Below are positions 39,032-48,565 of a stretch of 64,000 nucleotides of DNA, piece by piece. The notes below the pieces were generated by a model. The model was not told where the DNA came from. It did not search any database and saw nothing but the letters and a program-made list of their open reading frames with translations. How positions within the stretch are numbered: position 1 is the stretch's first letter; every line of letters begins with the position of its first letter. Both the position numbers and the translations under genes were made by a program. This stretch comes from Schizochytrium sp. CCTCC M209059 (lineage: Eukaryota; Sar; Bigyra; Thraustochytrida; Thraustochytriidae), in NCBI GenBank assembly GCA_000818945.1, contig KN805386.1:571948-635947 (forward strand), read 5' to 3'.

Positions 39032-39703
39032 TCGGCCTCCCCCTCTCTCTCTTTTCCCTTGCCCTCTTCATGCCCTCCTTTTCTCTAATTTCCATCGGCG
39101 TGCATCGTTTCATTCATTGCAACAAGAGAGAGCTCACGGGTAAAAGGTCTGCGCCGGTTTTTATTTTTCACGGTTTTTGAGACCCACTTCAGCCCGAGCC
39201 TCCTTGTCAATCTACTGGCGAATTATTCTGTTTTGCCCGGCACTTTGTATGGTCCGACGAGCATTCATCGTTTCCCTTCCTCCTTTTTTTTTGATTGGTA
39301 CGAGGTCCCGACCTTGCCTCGCACTCTAACACACTCTCGAAACGATGTTTCCGCGCCTGCAATGCAAAACAAAATCATCACGTCCCCTTAGCGATCGATG
39401 GCACCTAGCCCACCATATCAACAAATCCCACCCCCCACTTCGGTGATGACAACATATCCGTTGGGTGGTTCCTTGCCCCGAGCCCAGGCCCAAACACGGC
39501 CCAGCTTTTTTATGCTGTTGCTTCTTGCTTCTTGAAACAAACTTGTTCGCAACTGATGCAGACGCGCCAGAACGTTAGCAGCAACGTCCTGATCGAGAAG
39601 AAGGATCAGTACATGGCAAGTTTGCTCAAACACTTGAGGAGGCCTCCGCCGCAGCGCAGACAGACAGACCCGAAGAGAAGGAAGTGCATAAAACAACCAA
39701 AAC
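39032..39703. other. Intergenic region between the HMG-receiver and FAM161-like genes
   Basis: 3' flank of the first gene and promoter of the second, same strand. Pyrimidine-rich patches occur at 39040-39090. No gene or structured repeat is seen. Confidence 0.55.
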
Positions 39704-41923
39704 ATGCAGCACCTTCAGGACCTCGTGACCGTACGCTCGCAAGGGAAGCATCAAGGATACAGTCATGTGCTTGACGAGAAAGGGCGCGCGCAAGCGCGCA
39801 TTGAGGGTGAAAAGGCCTCGCGCTCCATCCTTTCGCGGCGCTCATCCCGACCAGTCGAGCAGTCGCGCGGCACTCCTTGTAAAACAGCGCCAACGACCCT
39901 CGAAGTTGTCGCAAACCCTATTCAGGCCAGCAATAAAAGGTTTCGCAACCATGTAGCGCAACCGTCTGCAACCTTTTCGGCATCGACCCCGAGCGTGAGC
40001 CTTCTTCGTGCGTCCGTAGGAGCCCCGCTTTATTGCCCATCATCGCCACCATCATCATCATCATCATCGTTGTCGTCGTCATCGCCGTCGTCTTCGGCAT
40101 CATCCTTGTACAACTCCAGCTTCTTCGACGACGAGGCGTCTTGTGCATCCTCGGACTCTGAGGTATCCGTGACTGCGTTTGCCAGGCGACTACAAGCGGA
40201 ACAGCGTCGAGCAAGCCGCATGGACACGCGTCAAAGACAGGAAGTTGTCATGGCGAGTATTGAGGCCCTTGAAAATGATCTTGCCGAAAAGACTAAGGAG
40301 ATTGCTCGCTTGCGACGCGAAAAACTCGAAGCCGAAAGCCGGGCCTTCTTGGCCGCCCGGTCCGCTCGCGCTCACCGCCAAAAGAGGCTTGCAAGACCAG
40401 CGTGGATCGATAGCGAGGACGAGGATAGCGAGGCATCTACGAACGAAAAGGAAGGCAAGCAGGACCATGACATTATCGAAGAGAAACAGCAAGCAAGAGA
40501 CGGCGACGATGCAGACGCGTGGTTCCTTACGACGACAATGAGGAAACGATGGAGGCAGACACGCACTGTCTCGACAAGCTCGACCATTTCGAGCGGAAGA
40601 TCCAGCGAGCGACGCGAACGCAGGCTACGCGAGTACGAAGAGGAGCGCAGATCGCGCGAGGAAGAGGAGCTCGCGCACACAAAGGTTCGCTTCAAGGCTC
40701 GGCCCATCCCGGTGTCAACGCTATTGCCCAAATACGAGGAAATTCGCGAGCAAGCCGAAGCCCGCTCGCTCGCACGTAAACTCGATCGTCAAGCTAAACT
40801 CCAGGACGAGGTCAAGCCCTTTGCAAGGCTCGAACGCGCCACCAAGGCCTTGCAAAGCCGCCAAAAGGAGCAAAACGAAAATCGCAGAAAGCAAGAGCAA
40901 GCTCGTCGCCATAGCGCCAACACCAACAACTCAAAACAGTCACCTCGCAAAGATCTTGAACGCACAACTCGTGAGCACATGTCCCTCAAGGAGCGCCAAA
41001 TCGAAGAGGAACGACATCGTCGTGCTCGCTGCGATCGTCGCGCGCAGCAGCTCCTGCGGGATAGTCGGCTCCCGCAGCGCATGGAGCTATATGAGCGCCG
41101 GCGTGCACGAGCGTCACAGAATGGCGCAGACGAGAAAGTGGCTGCGCCCCTTGAATGTACCTTTCAGCCACAGGTCAACACGCGCGTCCCCGACTTTGCT
41201 GCGTCCAAGGAGCGGTGGATTCGCACCTTGGCACAGGCAAAACAAAAGCACAAACCAACGCAGCCCAGCGTTGACCATTGGAGTATGTTCAGCAAAGACG
41301 CTGAGGCACGAAAGGAGCGGCGCAAGGCGCGTGCAGAGGCCAAGCAAGTAGCTGCCGAGGCCGCGCGGGTCCAGGAAAAACAGCGCATGGCTTCCTTGGT
41401 CCGCCGCGTGCAGTCGGAAGCAGCCCGAAGACCTACCACAGTGAACATGACAAAGTCGCAGGAAATGCGACTTCGCAGCTGTGCAGAGGCCAAGGCCAAA
41501 GCCAAGGCCGATCAAGAGCGAGAAGCAAAGCGACGAGCTTCTCTTGCCGATCGGCAGCAGAAACGTTCATCTGTTATTCGCGCAATGGTCCAGGACGCCG
41601 AGGAAGAGCGACGCGCCTCGACAGCTTACACGAGTCTCGAAGATGCCGCCGTGAAAGCACGCGAGCGTGCCAAGCAGGACCGGTTGGCGTGGCGGGAGCG
41701 CCGTCGAGAGCTGCGAGAAAAAATGAGCAATCCTCGACCTGACCGTGCTGCGCTCATCGAACAGCATGGCGAGCGCCAGCGACTCCAGACACGCAAACAA
41801 GCCGCTCTTGCGCGAGTTGCAGCTACCTTGCATGCCGCGGATGGTGGAAAGAGTACCAGCGCCGCGCTTTCGCAGGACGAGATGGATCTTGTTCGAGAGA
41901 CGATCGTCCAGGGGCAAATCTGA
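39704..41923 (+). CDS. Basic coiled-coil protein, FAM161-like (ciliary/centrosomal), 739 aa
   Basis: ATG at 39704. Residues 1-150 are Ser-rich and disordered. From about 165 to the end the protein is nearly all charged helix (Arg, Lys, Glu, Gln, Ala). A motif at about 326-350 (VRFKARPIPVSTLLPKYEEI) resembles the FKAxPxP signature of FAM161 proteins; TPX2-type repeats have a similar short motif and are the alternative. A second block near residue 480 (CTFQPQVNTRVPDF) also recalls FAM161/cilia-linked proteins. FAM161 proteins bind microtubules at centrioles and the connecting cilium. That would suit an organism with flagellated zoospores, but is inferred. Confidence 0.6.
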   Translation: MQHLQDLVTVRSQGKHQGYSHVLDEKGRAQARIEGEKASRSILSRRSSRPVEQSRGTPCKTAPTTLEVVANPIQASNKRFRNHVAQPSATFSASTPSVSLLRASVGAPLYCPSSPPSSSSSSLSSSSPSSSASSLYNSSFFDDEASCASSDSEVSVTAFARRLQAEQRRASRMDTRQRQEVVMASIEALENDLAEKTKEIARLRREKLEAESRAFLAARSARAHRQKRLARPAWIDSEDEDSEASTNEKEGKQDHDIIEEKQQARDGDDADAWFLTTTMRKRWRQTRTVSTSSTISSGRSSERRERRLREYEEERRSREEEELAHTKVRFKARPIPVSTLLPKYEEIREQAEARSLARKLDRQAKLQDEVKPFARLERATKALQSRQKEQNENRRKQEQARRHSANTNNSKQSPRKDLERTTREHMSLKERQIEEERHRRARCDRRAQQLLRDSRLPQRMELYERRRARASQNGADEKVAAPLECTFQPQVNTRVPDFAASKERWIRTLAQAKQKHKPTQPSVDHWSMFSKDAEARKERRKARAEAKQVAAEAARVQEKQRMASLVRRVQSEAARRPTTVNMTKSQEMRLRSCAEAKAKAKADQEREAKRRASLADRQQKRSSVIRAMVQDAEEERRASTAYTSLEDAAVKARERAKQDRLAWRERRRELREKMSNPRPDRAALIEQHGERQRLQTRKQAALARVAATLHAADGGKSTSAALSQDEMDLVRETIVQGQI

Positions 41924-42677
41924 TGTTACAAAACACTCTGCAAAAACAAGAAATCATTACGATTGCTGTCGACAGTTACTAACTGTAAGAGAAAAACATC
42001 CATGGACTCGAAAATTTCTCGACATTGATCAGCTTGATGGCCCTCATCACCTCATGTTTGGCATTCAAATTGAGAGAATGCTGATGAGTAAATGGAGATG
42101 ATCGAAGAGAGGAAGTTACGATTCGACTATACGTAAGAGGAACTCCGCTTCTTGGCTAACACGAGAGCGCTTGAATTGGGTCACAAACTTCTTTTGTTGC
42201 TAAGCGAAAAGCTTGTATGATAGTTGGCGATTTTTTTAGAGGCTGGTTCAACATATTGACACAAATTGCCGGCCAGCAGAGACGCGAAACGTGCAAGAGA
42301 AGAAGAGAGGAGGAAATGTACGAAAGCGCTAGCAATCGCGGGTGCTCAGAGACAGCGATTACCCTTGGGCGCAGGAAACACATTATACTAGAGTAAGAAC
42401 AACTTTGATTTTCGAATTGTGTATTTTTTCTAGATTGCATCGTGATCATCATCGTCCTCATCGTTGTCAACAGCACATGATCGCCGTCCAAGGCAGAGCC
42501 GGAGATCGAAAATGGATCAAGACCAAGACCAGAAGATCAAGAAACCTGTATCCCTTCTCATCATCTTTCGCTTTTCCTTGCGTGCTCGCTTGGAAGCGAG
42601 AAAGCACCTCTATCAGCAGACGAGTATGCCAGTCGCCCATGCAGCTTTCCGGCTCACGATGGTGGCCGAAGTTTATT
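41924..42677. other. Convergent intergenic region
   Basis: 3' flanks of the FAM161-like gene (+) and the CAP gene (-). AT-richer than average, with a TCATCATCGTCCTCATCG stretch near 42443. No gene is seen. Confidence 0.55.
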
Positions 42678-43175
42678 TTAGCTGCTGTAGAGGTCGGAGA
42701 CCTTGGAGGTAATGGCAGGCTGATCGCCCGTGAGGTCGAGCGTGTAGACAAACTGCTCCGGGAGAGGCTTCTCGTACATCTCGCCGTCAGCGCTCTCAAA
42801 GTTGAGGTTCATCTCGGAGCTCTTGGCCGCAATGACCTGAAAGTCGGTATTCTCCTGCGTTTCCTTGCTCATGTAGATGTGGCAGCCGTCCGTCTTGTCG
42901 ATGGCGACCGAGTTAAGACGCGCGCCGGGCTTCATGATGATCTTGACGCGCTTGCAGTTCGAGACCTCGACGGTGGACATCACCGAGTCCACGTAGAGCT
43001 CCAGCAGCGTGCAGTTGTCCACCTGCACCGAGTTGCACTTGCCCTTGACCTCGACCTTGCCGTACTTTCCCTTGTCGCCGCCGCACTTGTACACCGAGAC
43101 GCTCTTGCGCATCGAGTCCACCTCCACGGTGCCGCTCTCCTCATTCTCGATCGCCACAATGTTGGCCGCGTTCAT
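42678..43175 (-). CDS. CAP: C-CAP-only adenylyl cyclase-associated protein (actin-binding), 165 aa
   Basis: The start is the ATG at 43175; the frame continues to 43430 only through a GTG and an Arg-rich leader. The whole protein is the CAP C-terminal (CARP) beta-helix: SVSVYKCG, NSVQVDNC, STVEVSNCKRVKI and HIYMSKETQ rungs with an ESADGEMYEKPLPEQFV C-terminal strand. This domain binds ADP-actin and promotes nucleotide exchange to recycle monomers. The helical folded domain, Pro-rich region and WH2 found in animal and fungal CAP are missing. Short CAPs of this kind are known in apicomplexans such as Cryptosporidium and Plasmodium. A missing upstream exon encoding the rest is possible but there is no sign of one nearby. 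Confidence 0.92.
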   Translation of the reverse strand: MNAANIVAIENEESGTVEVDSMRKSVSVYKCGGDKGKYGKVEVKGKCNSVQVDNCTLLELYVDSVMSTVEVSNCKRVKIIMKPGARLNSVAIDKTDGCHIYMSKETQENTDFQVIAAKSSEMNLNFESADGEMYEKPLPEQFVYTLDLTGDQPAITSKVSDLYSS

Positions 43176-44476
43176 CGTTCCTGCTCCTGCTTCTGCTTGC
43201 CTCCTTCTGCGTCTTCTGCTCCTCCTACGTTTCGCTTCTGCGTCGCGACGGACTCCGGGAGGCGATCGATCTCCAGCAGAACAGGCTGGCCCTCTCTCTC
43301 CCCCTCTCTCTCTCTCTCTCCCTCTCCGAGTCTCCCTCCGGAGGCGCCGCCTTGCACACCCCCAAGGACTCCCCGGCCACCCCCTCGCCGCCTGCTCCGG
43401 CCCGACACCACGCGGCCTGTCAGGGGGCACGTGGCGAGCCTCGGCGGCCCCAAAGATCCAGCGTTTCTTTCTCCTCTCGTCAAAGATTTTCTTCCCTTCT
43501 TTCTAGGCTAGTTCTTCCTTTCTCTTTTCTCTCTTGCTTTCCCTCCTTCCCTCGCTCGGCCGCAGCAGAAGGTCCGCCTGCGCCCGCGGTCTTGGCGGTA
43601 CAGCGCTACGGCGCTGCGGCCGGGCCAGCGGGGGAGCGAGAGACGGAGGACTGGAGAGCCGACAGCGACGCAGAGACCGCGAGCCCAAAGCCGAGAGCCA
43701 AGCCGAGCGGCGGCGGGGGACGCGACACGAAGAACGAACGTGGGAGAAAGTTGGATAGGCCTACACAAGGTTGGAGAAACAAATGAAAAGTGAAAGTGAT
43801 GAAAGAACAGAACGGGTGAAGAACGGGTGCACACCTCTGGCCCGCTGGAAATAGGGAACGGAGGGAAGAAAGAGAACCCGGGGAACATAGCCACTTCAAA
43901 GGTCGAAGATCCAGACAATGTTTCTAGCACGTACCAGACTCCATAAAAGGTAAGATTGTATAACCTTTATATGCTACTTAGTACGGTAGGATGGAAAATA
44001 GGGAGAGAAAGAGTTACAAGACGCAGAGACAGGAAATCGGATGAGGGTGAGGCGAGCGTCAGGTCTGGTACAAGGCGGGAGGAACTCTCTTCGATTGTTG
44101 CAGCTCTGGCAGAAAGGAGGAGACGCGGGAGCGACTTGAACCTCGTAAAATCCCAAACTCGGAGGCAGGACATCCTGGCAGCGCGAGACGGAGACTCGCG
44201 CGGCGCAAGGCAGGCGGAAGCCGCGGAGTGATCCCTGCAAACGCCTCGACCCCTGCGCGCGTACGGGACGGTACTGTCGTCGGGATCGTTCGGAGACACG
44301 CGTTTTGGATTGGTTACTACATTGTCTGTCAAGGTGGGCTCGGCGGGCGTGCGCGCGGCTACGTGAAGAAGCGAACGGACGTACGAGCGGAGCAGACGTG
44401 CGCGGGTACGCGCAAAAGGCGAACGGGGCCGCAAGACGACGCGGCGAAGACACTAAACCCAAGACACCGAGCCGCC
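43176..44476. promoter_or_regulatory. 1.3-kb divergent upstream region of CAP (-) and the DHYLC-repeat gene (+)
   Basis: Contains CT tracts (43295-43325), mixed pyrimidine tracts (43490-43560) and purine-rich sequence (43730-44060). A frame from a GTG at 44228 runs into the next gene but is Arg-rich and taken as leader. No gene is seen. Confidence 0.5.
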
Positions 44477-47062
44477 ATGGCGCCGAAAATGCTGGCCATT
44501 CTCGCGACAGCATTGCTCGCGGGCTCGGTCCGCGCCGACGCAAATGTACAAGTGGCACCAGACTTTGCCTCCGGCGTCACCGTAAGCATGGAGGGCGCCG
44601 CGGCAAATGGAAACGTGTGTTTGAGCCTCATGGCCGACCAGACGAACCTCGAGCTACGCCCAGAACCCTGCCTCTCGAGTAGCGCAGACCAAGTTTGGTA
44701 CTATACCACCTCGAACCAGTTCATGGTGAAGGATCTCGACCTCACAGACGCTTCGACCAACGCTGGCGCTGTCCAGGTCCAGACACATGCAACGCCGACG
44801 ACAGGCACGACCATCCAGTTTCTTGGAAACGGCAAGATGATCAACGCCAAAAGCCAGCTCTGCTTGGCGCCCGGGTACCTTTCCCCGGGTGCGCAGGGAA
44901 CGCAGTTTCTCAAATACATCGACTGCGGCGCAGCGCCCACGTGGCATTTGCGGCGTGCCAACTTGCCCCGCGGCGGCGCAGGAGCTTCGCCTTCTACTCC
45001 TCGCGTGGAAAGCGTGCCGCAAGTTTCGAGCACGCCACAAGTGCCCGTCACTCCGCGCGTGCCTCAAGTAGCTACCCCATATGTGCCTTTGCAACAAACC
45101 GCTGCCGCTGCTCCTCAGGTTCAGTTCGCCTCTCCCCAGGTCGTGGACAACACGCAAAAGGGCGTCGTGCAGTACAAGGCTGGCCTTGCGAACTCGCGAC
45201 TCTCCGAAAAAGACCACTACCTTTGCATTTGCGTCGTTGACGCCGATGAAGACAAATGTGTGCGGGCCGTGAGCGCCGCATGCACAGTCGGGCACATTCC
45301 TTCCGAGCTCTGCAAGCAGTCATTCGAGGATGGTGACCACGACGCGATTGCCAAGAGCATTGTGGGTCTTATCGAGCGCGGCGAACGCTGCAGCTCCATG
45401 TCCGCAGACCAGGTCCGCGAGGATTTTGCGGAGTCCAAGCTCCCTGTACAGGCGCTGCACGGCCAGCAAGTCGTCACCTCGGAGGATCACTACCTCTGCG
45501 TGTGTCTCTCCAACGGAGGCGATGTCAATAAACTCGACAAGCAATGCGAAGACGCTGTTCGCGTCGCATGCATGGTGGGCCACATTCCCGAGACGGAGTG
45601 CTTTGAGTCCTTTGACGAGCAGAATCATGCGCAGATTGCGGAGCGTATCATGCGCATGATCGATCGCGGTGCCAATTGTGCTCAAAAGCTCCAGGTCCAC
45701 CCGTCGGACACCTGCCCCAAGCCTCCATGCTATTCCTCGCAGAGACACTCGCGGCACGAACCGACTCGCGCGGATCACTACCTGTGCCCGTGCATGGACG
45801 ACCATCGTAGCGAATTGTGCATTGAGGGCGTCAAGCGGGCCTGCAAACTGGGTCATATCCCCAAGACCGACTGCGAGCTCGCTCACCAGGCTGATTACCG
45901 GCAGAGCGTCACGCGACACGTCTTGCACCTCATTGATCATGGCGCCGAGTGCGGTCTGGCAGACTCGATGACCTTTACAAACCGCGGATGCCATTGCAAA
46001 AACAGCTGGACAGCCCAGAATGGCGAGATCATGACCTTGCCCAATAACTGCAACGACCCGGGCGGCGAACGTGGCTTTGACTGGTGCGAGACTTTTCCCG
46101 AAGAGGGTTGCATTGGCGTCGGCGACTCCATGTCTTGGGACCGCTGCGATGCGCCAATGAAGCCGCGCTACCATCCGGGTCAGTTCATTTCCACGCCGGC
46201 AGGCCGCGTTTCGCCCGTGGATCACTACTTGTGCGCGTGCGTGGACTTGGGCGGTACGGATGAGGGCTGTGTGGCTGCTGTCAAAGCGGGCTGCCACGTG
46301 GGTCACATTCCTTCCGAGGCCTGCGCCTCGAGCTTTGAAAACGCGGATCACGCCGAGATCTCCGAGCATTTAATTTCCATGATTGCAAACGGAGCTCGAT
46401 GCAACAATGTGGATCTCAGCATCGTTACGTCGGCAAGTCAGGTTCCCCAGAACCGAATTGCGGGCGGCTGCGGGCACGGCTCACCAGGCGCAAATGGCGA
46501 GTGCTCTTGCCGCCTTGGCTTTGCCGGAGCGAGGTGCAACTATTGCGCGCAGGGCTACGTCGGCTACCCGTCCTGTGTACCCAAGCGTGATTGTGACCCA
46601 GCGTGTCATTACGGTACCTGTGATTTTACCTCGGGGACTTGCACATGCCCGACGAATCGCGCCGGCGATCAGTGTGAGACCTGTGCATCCGGCTACAGCG
46701 GTGCAAACTGCACGCCTTCCGGCCTCTTTGGTGCTGGACCCTTTGCGACCCTATTCATGCTCGCCGCGTGTGCTGGGGCCGCATACATGTGTTGCTGCAC
46801 ACCCATGGGCGCGCAGTTCATGTCCGCCATGCCGGGAGCGCCTTCTACGCCGGGCGGAAATTACTCGCGTCTTAGCAACCATGATGACGATGACGATGGC
46901 CGAGGCGACTATTTCGGCACTGTTGACGGCGATGACGACGACCACGTGCTCGAGGTGGAGGCTACCACTACATCGACTGATGAGCTTACGGGAACGGGCA
47001 TGTCTGCTCCCAGTGCCGCGCCGTTGCGGCCAGCGCATACACACTCTGGTCTAGCCATATGA
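44477..47062 (+). CDS. Cell-surface protein: ricin-B-like lectin domain, four novel DHYLC modules, EGF/laminin-like region, TM
   Basis: 861 aa; ATG at 44477 in GCCGCCATGG. Residues 1-20 are a signal peptide. Residues 30-160 look like a beta-trefoil lectin domain of ricin-B type (QVWYY, APTWHL). Four related Cys modules of about 60 residues follow: 246-305, 337-401, 433-492 and 582-642. Each begins DHYLCxC, has VGHIP (LGHIP in module 3) and a spaced C, and ends LI/MI..G..C; I do not know this family. Between modules 3 and 4 is another Cys-rich segment (about 500-560, GCHCKNSW...DWCETFP). An EGF/laminin-like region (about 660-750, ECSCRLGFAGARC, TCTCPTNRAGDQC) precedes one membrane segment (about 756-776) and an acidic cytosolic tail. 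It is probably a plasma-membrane adhesion or recognition protein; the ligand is unknown. Confidence 0.85.
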   Translation: MAPKMLAILATALLAGSVRADANVQVAPDFASGVTVSMEGAAANGNVCLSLMADQTNLELRPEPCLSSSADQVWYYTTSNQFMVKDLDLTDASTNAGAVQVQTHATPTTGTTIQFLGNGKMINAKSQLCLAPGYLSPGAQGTQFLKYIDCGAAPTWHLRRANLPRGGAGASPSTPRVESVPQVSSTPQVPVTPRVPQVATPYVPLQQTAAAAPQVQFASPQVVDNTQKGVVQYKAGLANSRLSEKDHYLCICVVDADEDKCVRAVSAACTVGHIPSELCKQSFEDGDHDAIAKSIVGLIERGERCSSMSADQVREDFAESKLPVQALHGQQVVTSEDHYLCVCLSNGGDVNKLDKQCEDAVRVACMVGHIPETECFESFDEQNHAQIAERIMRMIDRGANCAQKLQVHPSDTCPKPPCYSSQRHSRHEPTRADHYLCPCMDDHRSELCIEGVKRACKLGHIPKTDCELAHQADYRQSVTRHVLHLIDHGAECGLADSMTFTNRGCHCKNSWTAQNGEIMTLPNNCNDPGGERGFDWCETFPEEGCIGVGDSMSWDRCDAPMKPRYHPGQFISTPAGRVSPVDHYLCACVDLGGTDEGCVAAVKAGCHVGHIPSEACASSFENADHAEISEHLISMIANGARCNNVDLSIVTSASQVPQNRIAGGCGHGSPGANGECSCRLGFAGARCNYCAQGYVGYPSCVPKRDCDPACHYGTCDFTSGTCTCPTNRAGDQCETCASGYSGANCTPSGLFGAGPFATLFMLAACAGAAYMCCCTPMGAQFMSAMPGAPSTPGGNYSRLSNHDDDDDGRGDYFGTVDGDDDDHVLEVEATTTSTDELTGTGMSAPSAAPLRPAHTHSGLAI

Positions 47063-47403
47063 TTCAATGACATCATCTGAATTTACGACGACACGCCTCT
47101 CTCCATGGATGCAGGCATGCACACAGAGACTTATCAATGAAGGTTGTGGCAATCGAGAAAGTGGAGCGCCCTGTCGTAACGGAAAATGAAACGATCAGAA
47201 CGAAAAATATATAATCTATGCTTCATTTTCGCCGTCTTACTCAAGATTTGTATGACCTTGCTTGATTGAGAACACATCATAATTCCTTTCTCTTCTTTTT
47301 CCAATGTGTGTGCGAAGAGAGAGAGAGAAAAACAGGGCAAGGACCGAAGAACTGCATCAAAGAAAAACACAACCCTTTGTTACCTCCTGTCCATCGCTAT
47401 GCA
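47063..47403. other. Convergent intergenic region
   Basis: 3' flanks of the DHYLC gene (+) and an EXPERA gene (-). Moderately AT-rich, with a short GAGA run (47318-47330). No gene is seen. Confidence 0.55.
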
Positions 47404-48180
47404 TCATGCGGCCTTGGATGCAATCTTGGGCACCGAGACGGTCGGCGCGTACTCAACGGACGAAATGAGCTCGCAAATTTCCTTCCATGCCGTGTGCGCA
47501 ATCTGGAAAGGCACGACGAGCCACAAAATGCCGCAGAACCAAAAGGCAAACCAAAAGTGAAGCACACGATCAAAGGAAAGAGCCTCTTCCAGTGAAGCAG
47601 GCCAGCCGCCAAGATGGCGAAAGTTGACAAGTACCTCTGGAATGTAAAAGTACCATACGCCCGTCATGTGCAGCACGCAAACAAAGAACTCGCAGATCCG
47701 TCGACTGGCCAGACCCTTGTGATAACCATAGTATGCAAGCAGACAAAAGGGACTTTGGAAAAAGAGTTCCAGCATCGAGGTCATGAACACGCTTTGACCG
47801 CCGTCTTCTTGGACGCCCATTACGTATCGTGGCTCCACCAGACGATACTGCTGACTCATTTCGTCCATCATTTGGAATTGACCCGACACGACATCTAGGA
47901 AAAGATTAAAGTATACACCGTTCATCAAAAACCAGTTGGCCACGCGCTCGTCTCGTGCGCTAAGTGCTACACACTTGCTCGCGTGTGTGATACGTAGCAC
48001 GCCGTACAAGAACGCAAAGGATCCCAGCATCATGGGCGTTGTCATGTATTGTATCCCAGCTTCGAGCGAGGTCGCGTACACGAGCGGCGTCAAGATGACC
48101 AAGCTTGTAAAGATTACTGTCGGGTCCTGCGCAAACTTCCGCAGGGGGGGAGCATAGTTGAGACCCAAGACTCCCGTCAT
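47404..48180 (-). CDS. EXPERA-domain membrane protein (EBP/sterol isomerase-like), copy 2
   Basis: 258 aa from the ATG at 48180 (GTCATGACG region); an upstream extension in frame to 48651 lacks an ATG and runs through the intergenic region. It has four or five membrane helices and matches EXPERA/emopamil-binding proteins: NWFLMNGVYFNLFLDVVSG, EPRYVMGVQEDGG, MLELFFQSP and FWFAFWFCGILWLVVP. EBP shifts the sterol C8 double bond in the ER. The His and Glu of EBP in the first motif (HLVIEG in human) are Asn/Phe and Asp/Leu here, so isomerase activity is doubtful. TMEM97 and TM6SF2 are other EXPERA members. Its neighbour at 48566-49321 is a close tandem paralogue. Confidence 0.85.
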   Translation of the reverse strand: MTGVLGLNYAPPLRKFAQDPTVIFTSLVILTPLVYATSLEAGIQYMTTPMMLGSFAFLYGVLRITHASKCVALSARDERVANWFLMNGVYFNLFLDVVSGQFQMMDEMSQQYRLVEPRYVMGVQEDGGQSVFMTSMLELFFQSPFCLLAYYGYHKGLASRRICEFFVCVLHMTGVWYFYIPEVLVNFRHLGGWPASLEEALSFDRVLHFWFAFWFCGILWLVVPFQIAHTAWKEICELISSVEYAPTVSVPKIASKAA

Positions 48181-48565
48181 CTTTTCTTCTCCGCTCGGCC
48201 GCCTGAGCCAAGCGCCTACCTCTGCAAAGGTAGTTGTCGCCAATAGGCCGCTCGATGTCCCGCTAACTTTGCAAGTGCCGCCACGTCTAGATCGTGCCAA
48301 CGTATAGGGGCTCGCTCGCGTTCGGGTTCTACGAAGTTTGTCTGAAGACGATCTTTCTTTCTCTCTTTCTCTTTTTGTTTTTTCTTCAATTCTTTTTTCT
48401 TTTGTTTGATTTATTTCGAGGAGAAGGGCTTGCCCGGGATGGAGCGTGTTTGCTGCGGACCAAGCTTCGTGTTTGCGCCTAGCTGACAAGATTGAGTTGA
48501 ACGGAAGTTGTATAAGGTTATTCTCTTTGCCTAATGCTGTGCAAAACGACAAGAGAAGAGTGTAC
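48181..48565. other. Spacer between the two EXPERA paralogues
   Basis: 385 bp: 3' flank of the upstream copy and promoter of the downstream copy, with T-rich tracts (48355-48410). No gene is seen. Confidence 0.6.
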
